Shown: positions 42,810 to 52,284 of the stretch, in pieces
Layout: each line of letters starts with the position of its first letter
Position numbering within the stretch: the stretch's first letter is position 1
Origin: Rhodospirillaceae bacterium MC!
GTDB lineage: Bacteria > Pseudomonadota > Alphaproteobacteria > MC1
Assembly: GCA_002632265.1 (NCBI GenBank)
Contig: NQOV01000008.1
Span: 1-64,000, forward strand
DNA: 64,000 bases
Direction: 5' to 3'
Notes under the pieces: model-generated
Databases searched by the model: none
What the model was told of the DNA's origin: nothing
The model's input: the letters and a program-made list of their open reading frames with translations, nothing else
Made by a program: the position numbers and the translations under genes

Positions 42810-43985
42810 ATGGTTATAGCACGTATAGCATTTTTTGGAATGTCAATGAGTAAAAAAGGTACAGTAGAGCATACCACAAGAGATCTAACTAGATCCTTAC
42901 TGGAAAAAGGATACGGCGTAACATGGTTGGACGTTTCTCCTAATGCAGAAGATATAAAAGATATCCCTGACGGTTGTGTCGTTGAACACCTCGCATGGGG
43001 AGAGACTCCTTTATCCTTAAAGGGTATCAATAAAAAGGATCTGATGTCATTTGGTTTAAAGGCTTTGTATGATCAAGATTCGCCCTATGCAACCGATTTA
43101 TTATCTTTAACCCATGCCATGGAAGCTTGTAAAGCCGATACGGTAATCGCATGGGGGACTCTGGCCACTAGATACGCTCTGGATACCGTGGTAGCAGGTA
43201 CAACCGTAGTAAGCGGATTAACACGAAATCCCAAGCGTGATATCGGTTTGCAACTCTTAGAGCGAGATATGCAAACAAAAAACTATATGATGAGAGTAAG
43301 AGCCATTCAAACCCCTGCTATAGCTTTGGCAAATGCTTTCCCAGCTAAATATAAGCGTAAGTTTATAGATATTTCTCACACCATCGAGGCGGGCAAACAT
43401 GTTATTGATCCTGTAGGGAAAAAAGATCAGACTAAATATATAGTATACGCAGGAGAATTGATCGAAACCGCCGATGTGGACGCTTTATTATACGCCTATC
43501 AACACATCGCACAAGATCACGCCGATTGGAATTTAAGAATTATCGGATCAGGCCCCGAAAGAAAAGGCTTGATAGCCTCTGCCCATGCCCGTGGTCTTGA
43601 CGGACGTACCGAATTTATTGAGGCTGATGATAATTACGATGATTATTTCGCCGATGCTCAACTTTTTGTTAGTCCATCCACTTACGACGCCTTTCCAGCG
43701 ACCTTATTACTGGCTGGATCTTGTGGCTTTCCTTTAATTGCCACATCGGAAACCCCTGTGGTGAGCCGAGTGATCAAGCCTGATATCAATGGTATTATCA
43801 TTCCTGAAATCAGCAAAACCAAGGAGTTATTTAAGGCCTTAACAACCATGATCGAAGACGATGAAAAACGTGCCTTCTATGGTAAAAATTCCATGACCCT
43901 AATAAATAATAACTTTGTTAGACCGAATTATACTTCAAAATGGATAGATCTAATTATTCACGCTTGCCCATTATTATCAAAATAA
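42810..43985 (+). CDS. GT4-family glycosyltransferase
   Basis: The 391-residue protein has the GT-B fold pattern of family 4 transferases. An N-terminal domain (KKGTVEHTTRDLTRSLLEKGYGVTWLD) is followed by a C-terminal nucleotide-sugar domain (YIVYAGELIETADVDALLYA, LRIIGSGPERKGL, FVSPSTYDAFPATLLLAGSCGFPLIA). The E-x7-E motif of many GT4 enzymes is altered to D-A-F-P-A-T-L-L-L-A. The substrate is unknown; LPS or glycolipid decoration would fit the envelope genes nearby. Probably in one unit with thyX. Confidence 0.82.
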   Translation: MVIARIAFFGMSMSKKGTVEHTTRDLTRSLLEKGYGVTWLDVSPNAEDIKDIPDGCVVEHLAWGETPLSLKGINKKDLMSFGLKALYDQDSPYATDLLSLTHAMEACKADTVIAWGTLATRYALDTVVAGTTVVSGLTRNPKRDIGLQLLERDMQTKNYMMRVRAIQTPAIALANAFPAKYKRKFIDISHTIEAGKHVIDPVGKKDQTKYIVYAGELIETADVDALLYAYQHIAQDHADWNLRIIGSGPERKGLIASAHARGLDGRTEFIEADDNYDDYFADAQLFVSPSTYDAFPATLLLAGSCGFPLIATSETPVVSRVIKPDINGIIIPEISKTKELFKALTTMIEDDEKRAFYGKNSMTLINNNFVRPNYTSKWIDLIIHACPLLSK

Positions 43986-44110
43986 TTAATGGTTAATAGC
44001 TAATGATTAATGATTAATTTACTTAAATATACTATATTATAGATGAAACCATATTATATATGTGAAATTAAGCCTATTACAAGCTAACGAAAATAAGGAA
44101 AATAAAATCC

Positions 44111-44677
44111 ATGACAGAATTTAATTATCCCCTATGGTTAAATCAAGCCTTTCTAGAAGTATTAAAAAAATCTTTGAAAGTGGCGTCCGAATACGAATCA
44201 TTGGAAGATAATTCTTTATACATCTCATTTAAAGTTAATTATGACGGTGTTCAATTATCAAGATCCATGCGAGAACGCTTTCCTGAAGAAATCATGATCG
44301 TAATTCAAAATGAATATTGGAATCTTCAAGTAAATGAAGAGAATTTCTCCATAGATCTAAGCTTTAATGGCGTCTTGGAAACCGTGATTGTGCCTTATAA
44401 GGCGATTATCTCTTTTTCTGATCCTGAATATAAAGTCGGCTACGAATTCATAGGCGAAGAATTTTTAACATCTTCCGCAGATGATCAATCTCATAAGGAT
44501 AAGCTAGCAGATCAGCAAAAGCAAAATGAGAACGAAAACGATAACACTCCCAATATGTACGATGAAGACGAAATCTCGAAAACTCTAACCGATATCCTAG
44601 CTAAAAAATCCCCTTTCGAAAAAGATCCCGCAAAACCTAAGAAAAAAGCCAAAATCGTTACGCTTAATAAAAAGTAA
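44111..44677 (+). CDS. sspB: ClpXP adaptor SspB, alphaproteobacterial type
   Basis: SspB tethers ssrA-tagged proteins to ClpXP. The 188-residue protein has the substrate-binding domain in the first 115 residues (LSRSMRERFPEEIMIVIQNEYWNLQV, then FSIDLSFNGVLETVIVPYKAIISFSDPEYKVG). A charged flexible linker and a basic C-terminal peptide (PKKKAKIVTLNKK) follow; the tail is the ClpX-docking element. Layout and sequence are those of alpha-SspB. Confidence 0.9.
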   Translation: MTEFNYPLWLNQAFLEVLKKSLKVASEYESLEDNSLYISFKVNYDGVQLSRSMRERFPEEIMIVIQNEYWNLQVNEENFSIDLSFNGVLETVIVPYKAIISFSDPEYKVGYEFIGEEFLTSSADDQSHKDKLADQQKQNENENDNTPNMYDEDEISKTLTDILAKKSPFEKDPAKPKKKAKIVTLNKK

Positions 44678-44699
44678 GCTTTGGGGGTTTCTTGATATC

Positions 44700-44740
44700 T
44701 AAAGTAAAGTAAAGTTAAGTAAAGTAAAGTAAAGTAAAGA
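44700..44740 (+). repeat. Pentanucleotide repeat (AAAGT)n
   Basis: About eight AAAGT units, one of them altered to TAAGT, end 13 nt before ATG 44753. The repeat sits in the ribosome-binding region, where a change of one unit would alter spacing or structure by 5 nt. Confidence 0.9.
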
Positions 44741-44752
44741 GAAATAAATAAC

Positions 44753-45406
44753 ATGGAATTACTCATCGATAATCCCAAAGGTAAAACAACATTTATCATG
44801 GCTCATGGTGCAGGGGCGTTTATGGATAGTAAATTCATGAACGAATTCGCCCAAGCCATTGCAGAACAAGGTAATATTAAAGTTGTGCGTTTTGAATTTC
44901 CATATATGCAGGAACGCCGAAAAACCCAACGTAAACGCCCACCAAATGCCATGAAAATTCTAGTGAAAACATTCTACGACGTTTTACGTAAATTAGATGA
45001 ACCCTACGAAAATATCGTAGTCGGCGGTAAATCCATGGGCGGACGTGTAGCCTCTATTTTATCCCAAGAATTAGAAGATAAAGGAATGAACTTCAAAGGC
45101 GTCTGCGTCTTCGGCTATCCTTTTCATGCCATCGGTAAACAAATAACTTTCCCCACCCCTGACGACGATAAACGAGTAGGCTCTCTCATACGTAACCAAA
45201 CCCCCATGCTCATATGCCAAGGCTCACGAGACAATTTCGGCTGGTTCGACGAAGTCGACACCTACCCCCTATCCGATAAAATCCAATACACCTGGCTCGA
45301 CGACGGCGACCACGACTTCCGCCCCAGAGTCCTATCTGGCTTAACCCAACCCCAAAACTGGCACACCGCCCAACAATCCGCCATAGATTTTATAAATAAC
45401 TTGTAG
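44753..45406 (+). CDS. KANL3/Tex30-type alpha/beta hydrolase
   Basis: The 217-residue cytosolic protein has an alpha/beta-hydrolase core: oxyanion block AHGAGAFMDSKF, nucleophile elbow GGKSMGGRVAS with Ser, GYPFHAIGK, an acid near ICQGSRDNFGWFDE, and the catalytic-His block DDGDHDFRPR. This matches the bacterial COG3571/Tex30-like group. Substrate unknown. The last 150 nt are C-rich on the coding strand. Expression may be affected by the (AAAGT)n tract before the start. Confidence 0.85.
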   Translation: MELLIDNPKGKTTFIMAHGAGAFMDSKFMNEFAQAIAEQGNIKVVRFEFPYMQERRKTQRKRPPNAMKILVKTFYDVLRKLDEPYENIVVGGKSMGGRVASILSQELEDKGMNFKGVCVFGYPFHAIGKQITFPTPDDDKRVGSLIRNQTPMLICQGSRDNFGWFDEVDTYPLSDKIQYTWLDDGDHDFRPRVLSGLTQPQNWHTAQQSAIDFINNL

Positions 45407-45436
45407 CTTTGTTCTGGCTCTTTTTTTTCATTTTCA

Positions 45437-45703
45437 TCATTGGTTTAAGGGAAACCATTTTTTAGTTATTGGATTTTGACTACAAAAATATTGTAATTTA
45501 TCATGGCAAACTATGTTTCTAACTCTTTGATAAAACATTATTTCATTAGGTCTGGTGTTTGATACTGCTAAATCGTTATGAGTTAGTTTTTTTTCGTTTA
45601 AAAAATATTGTAAAGTTAGTTTTCTAAGGTCTTCCATTGTAAATCCATGACCTGTCTGTATTATATTTATTGCATAATGTAATATTTCATTTTCTGTAAC
45701 CAT
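45437..45703 (-). CDS. Small protein, possible winged-helix
   Basis: I do not recognise this 88-residue protein. It starts MVTENEILHYAINIIQTGHGFTMEDLRKL, then has a helix-rich middle and NEIMFYQRVRNIVCHDKLQYF, and ends NPITKKWFPLNQ. The order helix-helix-helix-beta is compatible with a winged-helix DNA-binding domain, but no family match is claimed. AAGGAATAA precedes the start, so translation is likely. It stands alone between converging and diverging neighbours. Confidence 0.55.
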   Translation of the reverse strand: MVTENEILHYAINIIQTGHGFTMEDLRKLTLQYFLNEKKLTHNDLAVSNTRPNEIMFYQRVRNIVCHDKLQYFCSQNPITKKWFPLNQ

Positions 45704-45898
45704 ATGATTATTCCTTATAGTTGTTGATTAAAAGTGTTTAACTAAAAACTCACATGTTAGAGAATCTATAGATAATCTGATAGTACATCACAAAATGAGA
45801 AATATTGCAAGAAAAAAATTACTTTCAATATAAAACAACTAATAATCAAAGTATTATAATAATAAGTTTAACTAGTAGTTAAGTCCAAGCTGCGATTC

Positions 45899-47665
45899 TT
45901 ACTTATATAAATCTTTCTGTGGTTTAAGTACTTTGTCGTAGTCTATGCCGTTGATTGTTCCTGAACGGAATCCGATTTTGCGGATTCGTTTTGTGTTTAG
46001 AGATGAGCTGAATAGGGATTTGGGTAGGATGTTTATGGGGTGGTTTTTGCTTTTGTTATATATGTTAATATCAGCTAAATGGAAAAGAGAAAAGGCAAGT
46101 TGATCGCTCATGTAAGGGGCGTTTATGTTGGTTTGTACGGTTCTGATGATATTAGGATGATGAGCTTTAAAAGTGGGATTACTCCAAAATATTAGGGGGA
46201 TTTCGTAAACGTCTTTATCTGTATTAATGGAATGTTGTAGGTGTTTGCCGTTGCCAGTACGAGCGGTGGCATCGCCATGGTCTGAAATGTAGACTATCGA
46301 TATTTCATAACTTTTATGATCTTGCATGGTGCTAATCTTTTTGATGATTTCATTTAAGATATAATCAGTGTATAATACGGAATTGTCATAGCTATTTATA
46401 CTTTTAACTTTATTAGCAGATAAGAATTTATTAGCTAATAATTCCTTAATGGGCTTTTTGTACTTATTGAAATTTTTAGGATATCGATCTTTATAATCAA
46501 AATGACTACCTTGTAAATGGATAAGCATAAAAATTTTGTCATCTTTATTTTTTAAGATATTATTTAAGATCCCTAATACGGCGTTGTCATATGTGGCATT
46601 TATGGCGGTGTATCTGTTGGAAAAATGTTTTATGGTATTTGTTATGAGAGAGAAATCATATTCCCATGTGGAATTAGGCGGATTGTTTTTACTCATGAGA
46701 GTATCCTTATAGGGATATTTCACATATTGATTTTCTATATAATAATTTTTAAAGCCTGCATTATTAAATGCAGTCATAAGATTAATATTAGGTCTTGTTT
46801 CGTAGCCCTGTTTAAAAAATATATTTCTCATGCTCGTTGCAGTTGATGGCTCTGATGTTATGACATTCTTAAAAACAGAAATTTGCTTATTGTCGTATAA
46901 TGCTTGTAAATTAGGAGTGGTTTGCCTATGATAGCCATATAGCCCTAAATGGTTTCTTGTTTGACTTTCCCCTAAAATAAAAACTACTAATTGCTTATTT
47001 TGATTGCTTGTGGTAGCGGTATAAATTGTATGTAGATTTTTTCTGCTATATTGTATGGCAAGCCCTAAAGGGATCATGCCATAGTATAAGGTATTTTGAG
47101 TAATTATTTTCTTTTCTGTACGATGAAAATTTCCCAAATGATATATGGGAAAGATCATCAATAAAATTAATGATGTAAATTTAAAATTCTTAGCTTGAGT
47201 AAATTTTATTTTTGTAATGAAATATATGGCAATGGCACAATACAGAATATAGAGTACTATTAATATTACTTGTTGGATAATAACTTTTAGCGAAAAAAAT
47301 GTAGTGGCGAATTCTTGCATTTCTTTATGATTGGTTGCTAGAACGCTGTACATTATATCAGTCGAAAAATATCTCTTTAAAAAGAATAGTGATTCCATTT
47401 CAATGAAAATAATTAAAGCCATTAACACGAGAGAACAGATCAGCACACTTTTAAATATTTTAGTATTAAAAAATGATGAGAGAATTATAAAAGGCATAAA
47501 TAAAATTAAGTTTAATAATTCGCCTTCTATTCTAAATGCAATAAATGGTATTGTATGTAAAATAGTGATTTTATACAGTAGTATAGCATATATCGGAGAT
47601 GTTACTAATAGGAACAGAATTACATTTTTAACTGTCGCACAAAATATCTTTTTTGATCTTTTCAT
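45899..47665 (-). CDS. Phosphoethanolamine transferase, EptA type
   Basis: The 588-residue inner-membrane protein has five N-terminal membrane helices and a periplasmic alkaline-phosphatase/sulfatase-type domain from about residue 215. Visible blocks: VVFILGESQTRNHLGLYGYHRQTTPNL with the metal-binding Glu, the nucleophile region SEPSTATSMRNIF, LIHLQGSHFDYKDRYP and the metal site VYISDHGDATARTGNGKHL. Family members add phosphoethanolamine to lipid A or core. The usual Cys near the nucleophile are absent. The LPS target is inferred. Confidence 0.88.
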   Translation of the reverse strand: MKRSKKIFCATVKNVILFLLVTSPIYAILLYKITILHTIPFIAFRIEGELLNLILFMPFIILSSFFNTKIFKSVLICSLVLMALIIFIEMESLFFLKRYFSTDIMYSVLATNHKEMQEFATTFFSLKVIIQQVILIVLYILYCAIAIYFITKIKFTQAKNFKFTSLILLMIFPIYHLGNFHRTEKKIITQNTLYYGMIPLGLAIQYSRKNLHTIYTATTSNQNKQLVVFILGESQTRNHLGLYGYHRQTTPNLQALYDNKQISVFKNVITSEPSTATSMRNIFFKQGYETRPNINLMTAFNNAGFKNYYIENQYVKYPYKDTLMSKNNPPNSTWEYDFSLITNTIKHFSNRYTAINATYDNAVLGILNNILKNKDDKIFMLIHLQGSHFDYKDRYPKNFNKYKKPIKELLANKFLSANKVKSINSYDNSVLYTDYILNEIIKKISTMQDHKSYEISIVYISDHGDATARTGNGKHLQHSINTDKDVYEIPLIFWSNPTFKAHHPNIIRTVQTNINAPYMSDQLAFSLFHLADINIYNKSKNHPINILPKSLFSSSLNTKRIRKIGFRSGTINGIDYDKVLKPQKDLYK

Positions 47666-47831
47666 TTCAATAACTTGTTATATAGGTTAATAATTAAAAT
47701 AGATATTATCATACATAAATCTCATAAGCAAGGTATAATATGAATATTTTTCTTCTTATTATTATAAAGTTTATTTTATAACGTTTATTTACCTCTGTAA
47801 ATCAAGACCCTTGCTCCGAGAGAGGTGGGAT

Positions 47832-48536
47832 TTAAAATGGTTTTTCTTGGCCGTTGATGAAGAATTTGCCGGTGGGGCTGTGTTCGTCGGTGTTTATGAG
47901 CCATAGGAGGGAGTTTGCACCTTCTTCGGCGGAGTAGGTGGCACGGGGGCCGCCCATGTCGGTGCGACACCACATGGGGCAGGCGGAATTTATTTTGATG
48001 TTTGCGTCTTTATATTCGTCGGCCATCATTGCGGTAAGGGTCATGAGTGCCATTTTAGAGACTTTGTATGCCACATGGATACTTGCGGTTTCTTTGATAA
48101 TACCAGGTACGAGATTGATGATTCGTCCGTAATTATTTGCTAGCATATCTGGTAAGAATTCTTTGGATAGACGATAAGCTCCCATGGTATTGGTTTGAAA
48201 ACTATCAATCATTGCTTGTTCGCTACTTTGGGAAAAGGGCAATTTTTTCTCAAGGAATATACCTGCGTTATTGATGAGAATATCCACTTTAATATCATTT
48301 TGCATGAGAGCCATTTTCACCATAGATATAGAGCCGTTATTGGTAACATCGAGAATTACGCCGTGAACGTGCAAGCCTTCGTTTGTCCAATCTTTTTCTA
48401 GTTTTTTTACATCTTTTAGGGTTCTTCCGCCAAGAATAACGAAAAAGCCCTGTTTTGCCAAGGCGTAAGATATGGCCTTGCCTATGCCACGATTAGCCCC
48501 AGTTACAAGAGCGGTTTTGCCGTTGTGTTCAACCAT
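47832..48536 (-). CDS. Short-chain dehydrogenase/reductase
   Basis: The 234-residue Rossmann enzyme has TGANRGIGKAIS near the N-terminus (cofactor site), the NNAG motif, and the catalytic Y-x3-K in YKVSKMALMT. The Arg after the second strand (GGRTLKD) suggests NADP(H). Substrate cannot be told from sequence; the family includes carbonyl reductases and sugar or fatty-acid reductases. The coding strand becomes C-rich in the last 130 nt. Confidence 0.88.
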   Translation of the reverse strand: MVEHNGKTALVTGANRGIGKAISYALAKQGFFVILGGRTLKDVKKLEKDWTNEGLHVHGVILDVTNNGSISMVKMALMQNDIKVDILINNAGIFLEKKLPFSQSSEQAMIDSFQTNTMGAYRLSKEFLPDMLANNYGRIINLVPGIIKETASIHVAYKVSKMALMTLTAMMADEYKDANIKINSACPMWCRTDMGGPRATYSAEEGANSLLWLINTDEHSPTGKFFINGQEKPF

Positions 48537-48656
48537 GTTGATGATCCTTTATTTCTTCATTAGTGATATTATTAGTGTTAACTTATCTTGATATCTCTTA
48601 TTATAGTATATTTTCAATAAAATAGATAGAAAAAATAAAATATTTCTAAAATTTAA

Positions 48657-48685
48657 TTGAAACTATGCTATTATCATTCTATAAT
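48657..48685 (+). promoter_or_regulatory. bioB promoter, TTGAAA-17-TATAAT
   Basis: TTGAAA at 48657-48662 and TATAAT at 48680-48685, about 40 nt before ATG 48728. No BirA operator was recognised. Confidence 0.7.
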
Positions 48686-48727
48686 ATAATATAGATTACA
48701 TTCCTACCTAACCGAAAGCATAACAAA

Positions 48728-49735
48728 ATGACTAACTTAACCGTAATACGCAACGATTGGACAGAAGAACAAGCCTTAGAAGTATATAACATGCCCTTTA
48801 ATGATCTACTTTTCAAGGCCTCGAGCATTCATAGAGAGAATTTTGATCCCAATGAGTTGCAACTTTCAACCCTTTACAACGTTAAAGTGGGTGGATGTGA
48901 AGAAGATTGCTCCTATTGTGCACAATCTTCTCACAATGATACAGGAGTCAAAGCAGAAAAGATCGTAGATGTGGAAGAAGTATATAAGGCCGCCCAGCAA
49001 GCAAAAGAAATTGGGGCTAGTCGCTTTTGCATGAGTGCAGCGTGGAAAAATCCCAAAGCAAGAGACTTGCCGAAGATCAAAGAAATGATCTCAAAAGTGA
49101 AAAGTTTAGGGCTGGAAACTTGCACAACTCTTGGGATGTTAACAAAAGAACAAGCTCAAGAATTACGTAGTGCGGGCCTGGATTATTATAATCATAATGT
49201 GGATACATCTCGAGATCACTATAAAAATATCACAACCACACGCACATACGATGATCGCTTAGAGACCTTAAAACATGCGTCTGATTCTGGTATTAAGCTT
49301 TGTACTGGTGGGATTATCGGCATGGGCGAAGAAATTAAAGATCGTACTAATATGCTAGTAACTTTGGCGAATCTGCCAGAACATCCGCAAAGTGTGCCAA
49401 TTAACGTCCTAACCCCCATAAAAGGTACACCTTTAGAAGACGCTAAACCCATTGATGTCTTCGATCTCGTTCGCATGATAGCTACCGCACGTATTATCAT
49501 GCCTGCCACTTATATCCGCCTTTCAAGTGGCAGATCTAAGATGTCCGATTCCACTCAAGCATTGTGTTATTTCGCAGGAGCAAACAGTACCTTTATTGGC
49601 GATAAACTCCTAACCACAGGCAATCCCTCAACCGATAAAGACCGCATTCTCTTCGATAAACTTAACCTTAAATCATTCGAACACCGTGAAAGCATCCCAG
49701 ATTTCGGCACAGGCGATACTCATACACACGAATAA
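48728..49735 (+). CDS. bioB: Biotin synthase
   Basis: BioB inserts sulfur into dethiobiotin by radical-SAM chemistry with a [4Fe-4S] and an auxiliary [2Fe-2S] cluster. The 335-residue protein has the CxxxCxxC motif (GGCEEDCSYCAQS), CMSAAWKNP, YYNHNVDTSRDHY, CTGGIIGMGE and RLSSGRSKM. No bioA, bioD or bioF lies nearby, so earlier steps must be encoded elsewhere or dethiobiotin is acquired. It shares the biotin theme with accA only indirectly. Confidence 0.97.
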   Translation: MTNLTVIRNDWTEEQALEVYNMPFNDLLFKASSIHRENFDPNELQLSTLYNVKVGGCEEDCSYCAQSSHNDTGVKAEKIVDVEEVYKAAQQAKEIGASRFCMSAAWKNPKARDLPKIKEMISKVKSLGLETCTTLGMLTKEQAQELRSAGLDYYNHNVDTSRDHYKNITTTRTYDDRLETLKHASDSGIKLCTGGIIGMGEEIKDRTNMLVTLANLPEHPQSVPINVLTPIKGTPLEDAKPIDVFDLVRMIATARIIMPATYIRLSSGRSKMSDSTQALCYFAGANSTFIGDKLLTTGNPSTDKDRILFDKLNLKSFEHRESIPDFGTGDTHTHE

Positions 49736-50048
49736 TTAATAAACTTAAACTTTCGCATATTCTAACAACAAGTGCAACGATTTTCCTATGAAAATCTTGT
49801 TTATGCTTGTGTTGCTTATTATTGCAGTCCTAAATAGTTGGCCAGAAATAACAAGCAACACAAATGATATAAAAATACATACCAACCTTATACACATTTA
49901 CTTAATCCCCATCCCCAAAGTAAGATTGAACGAACTTTGTGCAATATCGCTATGTTAGAACTATCTGGTAAGATGTATATAAAGAGTGTGAGCGTATGTT
50001 AGGGAGCTCTAGTGAAAGAGTGTTAGGGGTATAACTAATGAAGATTTT
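49736..50048. repeat. Composite interspersed repeat, copy D, in the bioB-Sel1 gap
   Basis: 49811-49859 is an imperfect, longer R1 hairpin (GTTGCTTATTATTGC... with ...AACAAGCAAC). A spacer with CCCCATCCCC follows, then R2 near 49920-49980 (GATTGAACGAACTTTGTGCAATATCGCTATGTT). R2 again faces the 3' end of the next minus-strand gene. Nothing else was seen in the gap. Confidence 0.65.
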
Positions 50049-52031
50049 TTAACCATTAGAGCAGAAGTAAGGGAGAAGGCGTTTGTTGGGGTTGGATTTT
50101 AGGCGTTTGAGTACTTTTGGGGAGCATACTCGTTGGTGGGAGTTTTTTGTCTTTGCTTTTGTTTTTGTTTTTGCTTTAGTTTTTGTCTTTGTCTTTGGTT
50201 TGGTTTGGGTTTTGGTGGTTGGGTTGATGGATTGGTTGAGGATTTGTTGTTCGGCGGGGGATAGGGTTATGTTGGTGGTGTTGTCGATGACGAATGATTC
50301 ATCTTTTGGGGGTTGGTTGGTGGTTGTGGTGGTAGTTGGAGAGGTTGGAGTGGGTGTGTTATTATTATTGGCATTATGATTTTGTTCATTGTTTATGGTG
50401 GAACTATGGACTGTTGTTTGGGGTGGGGTTTTTGCTTTAGGGGTAGTTGTTTTCTTGTGAGTTGGGGTTCGGGTCGGGGTTTGGATTGGGGGAGTGTTGG
50501 AGCTGTTGGAGTCGCTGGGTTTTATGGCTAGGGAATCGTCGAAAACGTCAAAGGTTTCGTTACCGCTATCATCGTAATTTGCGATTGAAGATTCTACGCT
50601 TTCGGCGGCGTCTTCTATGGTGTTTGAAAGCATATAATCAAGATTTTTTCTTACTTGGTCTAGGGTTTGCCCTGTGATATCGGCTTCTAGTTTAATAAAA
50701 TAATTTTTTTGGACATTAAGTTGAGCGTCTTCTCGTTCATGATTGCGAATATTTCTTTCGTTTTGATTGGCTACTATGGTATTTTTAATGATTTTATAGA
50801 TATCTTCCGCTTTTGTGGCGTAAGATTTAGGACTCTGTTTTTTTGTCATGATATATAGAGTATTATCATAGGTCATATCATTAAAGATTTTAGCCCAAGC
50901 GATACCACGTATGCGATCTTGAGACACGCCGAATCCTTTCATGTAATAGCCGATAAGGGTTTGTATAGCGTCAGTATTACCTTTTAGAGCTGATTCTTTG
51001 ATTTCGTTAAAGGCGATTTTTATGGCTTTATTGTAGGCGATTTTATTGAGATTAAATTGATGTCTCACGTCGTAACGTGCTTGGCGTTCTTTTTTGCTGG
51101 GAACGTATTTTCTATGATGAGTTCTTAAATATGATTTAGCTTTTAAGATATCTTGAGATATGCGTAAATGCAATTGATCTTGATCTAAATAGGCGTGAGT
51201 ATGATTTTCTTGTAAGGTTGCCAGACCGTGATAATAACATCCGTAGATATTTTGCATTTTACAGGCTTGTTCAAAATATTGATTTGCGATTGTAAGATTG
51301 GGATTCATATTCGTTCCAGAGAAGTATATTAATCCTAAATTTACGGTAGATTGAACATAACCTAAATTACTTGCCTTAGTAAAATATGATTTTGCATTTG
51401 TGATATTAAAAGGCACGCCATGGAATCCATTTAAACTATACACGCCTAATTTATTTAAGACTATCCCTTCTTGATCGTTATTGGCGGCCTCGTGGAATAG
51501 GCTATAACCGATTTTTTTATTGGGCTTAACCGATACCGCACCTACAACATACATTTGCCCAAGGATAAATTGAGCATAGGCATATTGTTCATTTGCCGAT
51601 TGCTTAATGAGATTTACCCCTTTTGTTGCTTCTACCTTATCGTTACCTGCTTGGTTATAGGTTAATAACCCTAGTATTAGTTGGGATGTGGGAACGCCTA
51701 AGTTGGCGTATTTTTCCAAGCATTCTATATTATTACCGCATACGCTATGAATTTTCTTGATATCGATGAAAAATTTAGTTTTATATTCATGTTCTTCGGT
51801 AATTGTTTGGAGATCTGTTAAGGGCGTAGGAGCGTAGGATTGCTTGGTTGATACTTCAGGAATCGGCGGGCTTTTTTCTTGATAGAAATCCTTAACTTGG
51901 GGTTGTGGGACGTCGTTATCTTCGTTAGTTTGCGGATTTTGGCTCGCTGATGTACTATCACTACATGATATTAGAAATATAGAACTCATTAAGACTATTA
52001 TTATGTATAAGCTTTTTTTTAAATTCATCAT
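50049..52031 (-). CDS. Large Sel1-repeat lipoprotein
   Basis: The 660-residue lipoprotein has lipobox LISC (MSSIFLISC). A Sel1-repeat region (about residues 95-400) follows, with units such as SQLILGLLTYNQAGNDKVEA, AQFILGQMYVVGAVSVKPN and TVNLGLIYFSGTNMNPN. A low-complexity tail (about 510-630) is rich in Thr/Pro/Lys, including a KTKTKAKTK run, and ends with a Cys-bearing segment. Sel1 lipoproteins scaffold envelope or host-contact proteins. Two adjacent ATG codons could start it. The KT tail is short-period DNA and may vary in length. Confidence 0.82.
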   Translation of the reverse strand: MMNLKKSLYIIIVLMSSIFLISCSDSTSASQNPQTNEDNDVPQPQVKDFYQEKSPPIPEVSTKQSYAPTPLTDLQTITEEHEYKTKFFIDIKKIHSVCGNNIECLEKYANLGVPTSQLILGLLTYNQAGNDKVEATKGVNLIKQSANEQYAYAQFILGQMYVVGAVSVKPNKKIGYSLFHEAANNDQEGIVLNKLGVYSLNGFHGVPFNITNAKSYFTKASNLGYVQSTVNLGLIYFSGTNMNPNLTIANQYFEQACKMQNIYGCYYHGLATLQENHTHAYLDQDQLHLRISQDILKAKSYLRTHHRKYVPSKKERQARYDVRHQFNLNKIAYNKAIKIAFNEIKESALKGNTDAIQTLIGYYMKGFGVSQDRIRGIAWAKIFNDMTYDNTLYIMTKKQSPKSYATKAEDIYKIIKNTIVANQNERNIRNHEREDAQLNVQKNYFIKLEADITGQTLDQVRKNLDYMLSNTIEDAAESVESSIANYDDSGNETFDVFDDSLAIKPSDSNSSNTPPIQTPTRTPTHKKTTTPKAKTPPQTTVHSSTINNEQNHNANNNNTPTPTSPTTTTTTNQPPKDESFVIDNTTNITLSPAEQQILNQSINPTTKTQTKPKTKTKTKAKTKTKAKTKNSHQRVCSPKVLKRLKSNPNKRLLPYFCSNG

Positions 52032-52284
52032 AAATATAATTTTAACAACCCTTATATCTTGTGGCTTTAGTTTCTAATAACCCTTGTGTGTAACTTCTTT
52101 ATATCATATACGATCCGTATGGTGGCTATGATCTTAAAATTAATGTCAGTTAATATTATACATATTAATAGTTAATTTTTTCTTTGATTCTTAAATTATA
52201 TTTATGATTATAATATAATTTTTATTCTGTATAATTAAGTAATTATATACTTTAACTTTACAGATAGCTCGCATATGATAATTC

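Noticed and set aside
50083-50677. Plus-strand frames antisense to the Sel1 lipoprotein tail
   Set aside because: They mirror the low-complexity Thr/Pro/Lys coding sequence of the minus-strand gene.
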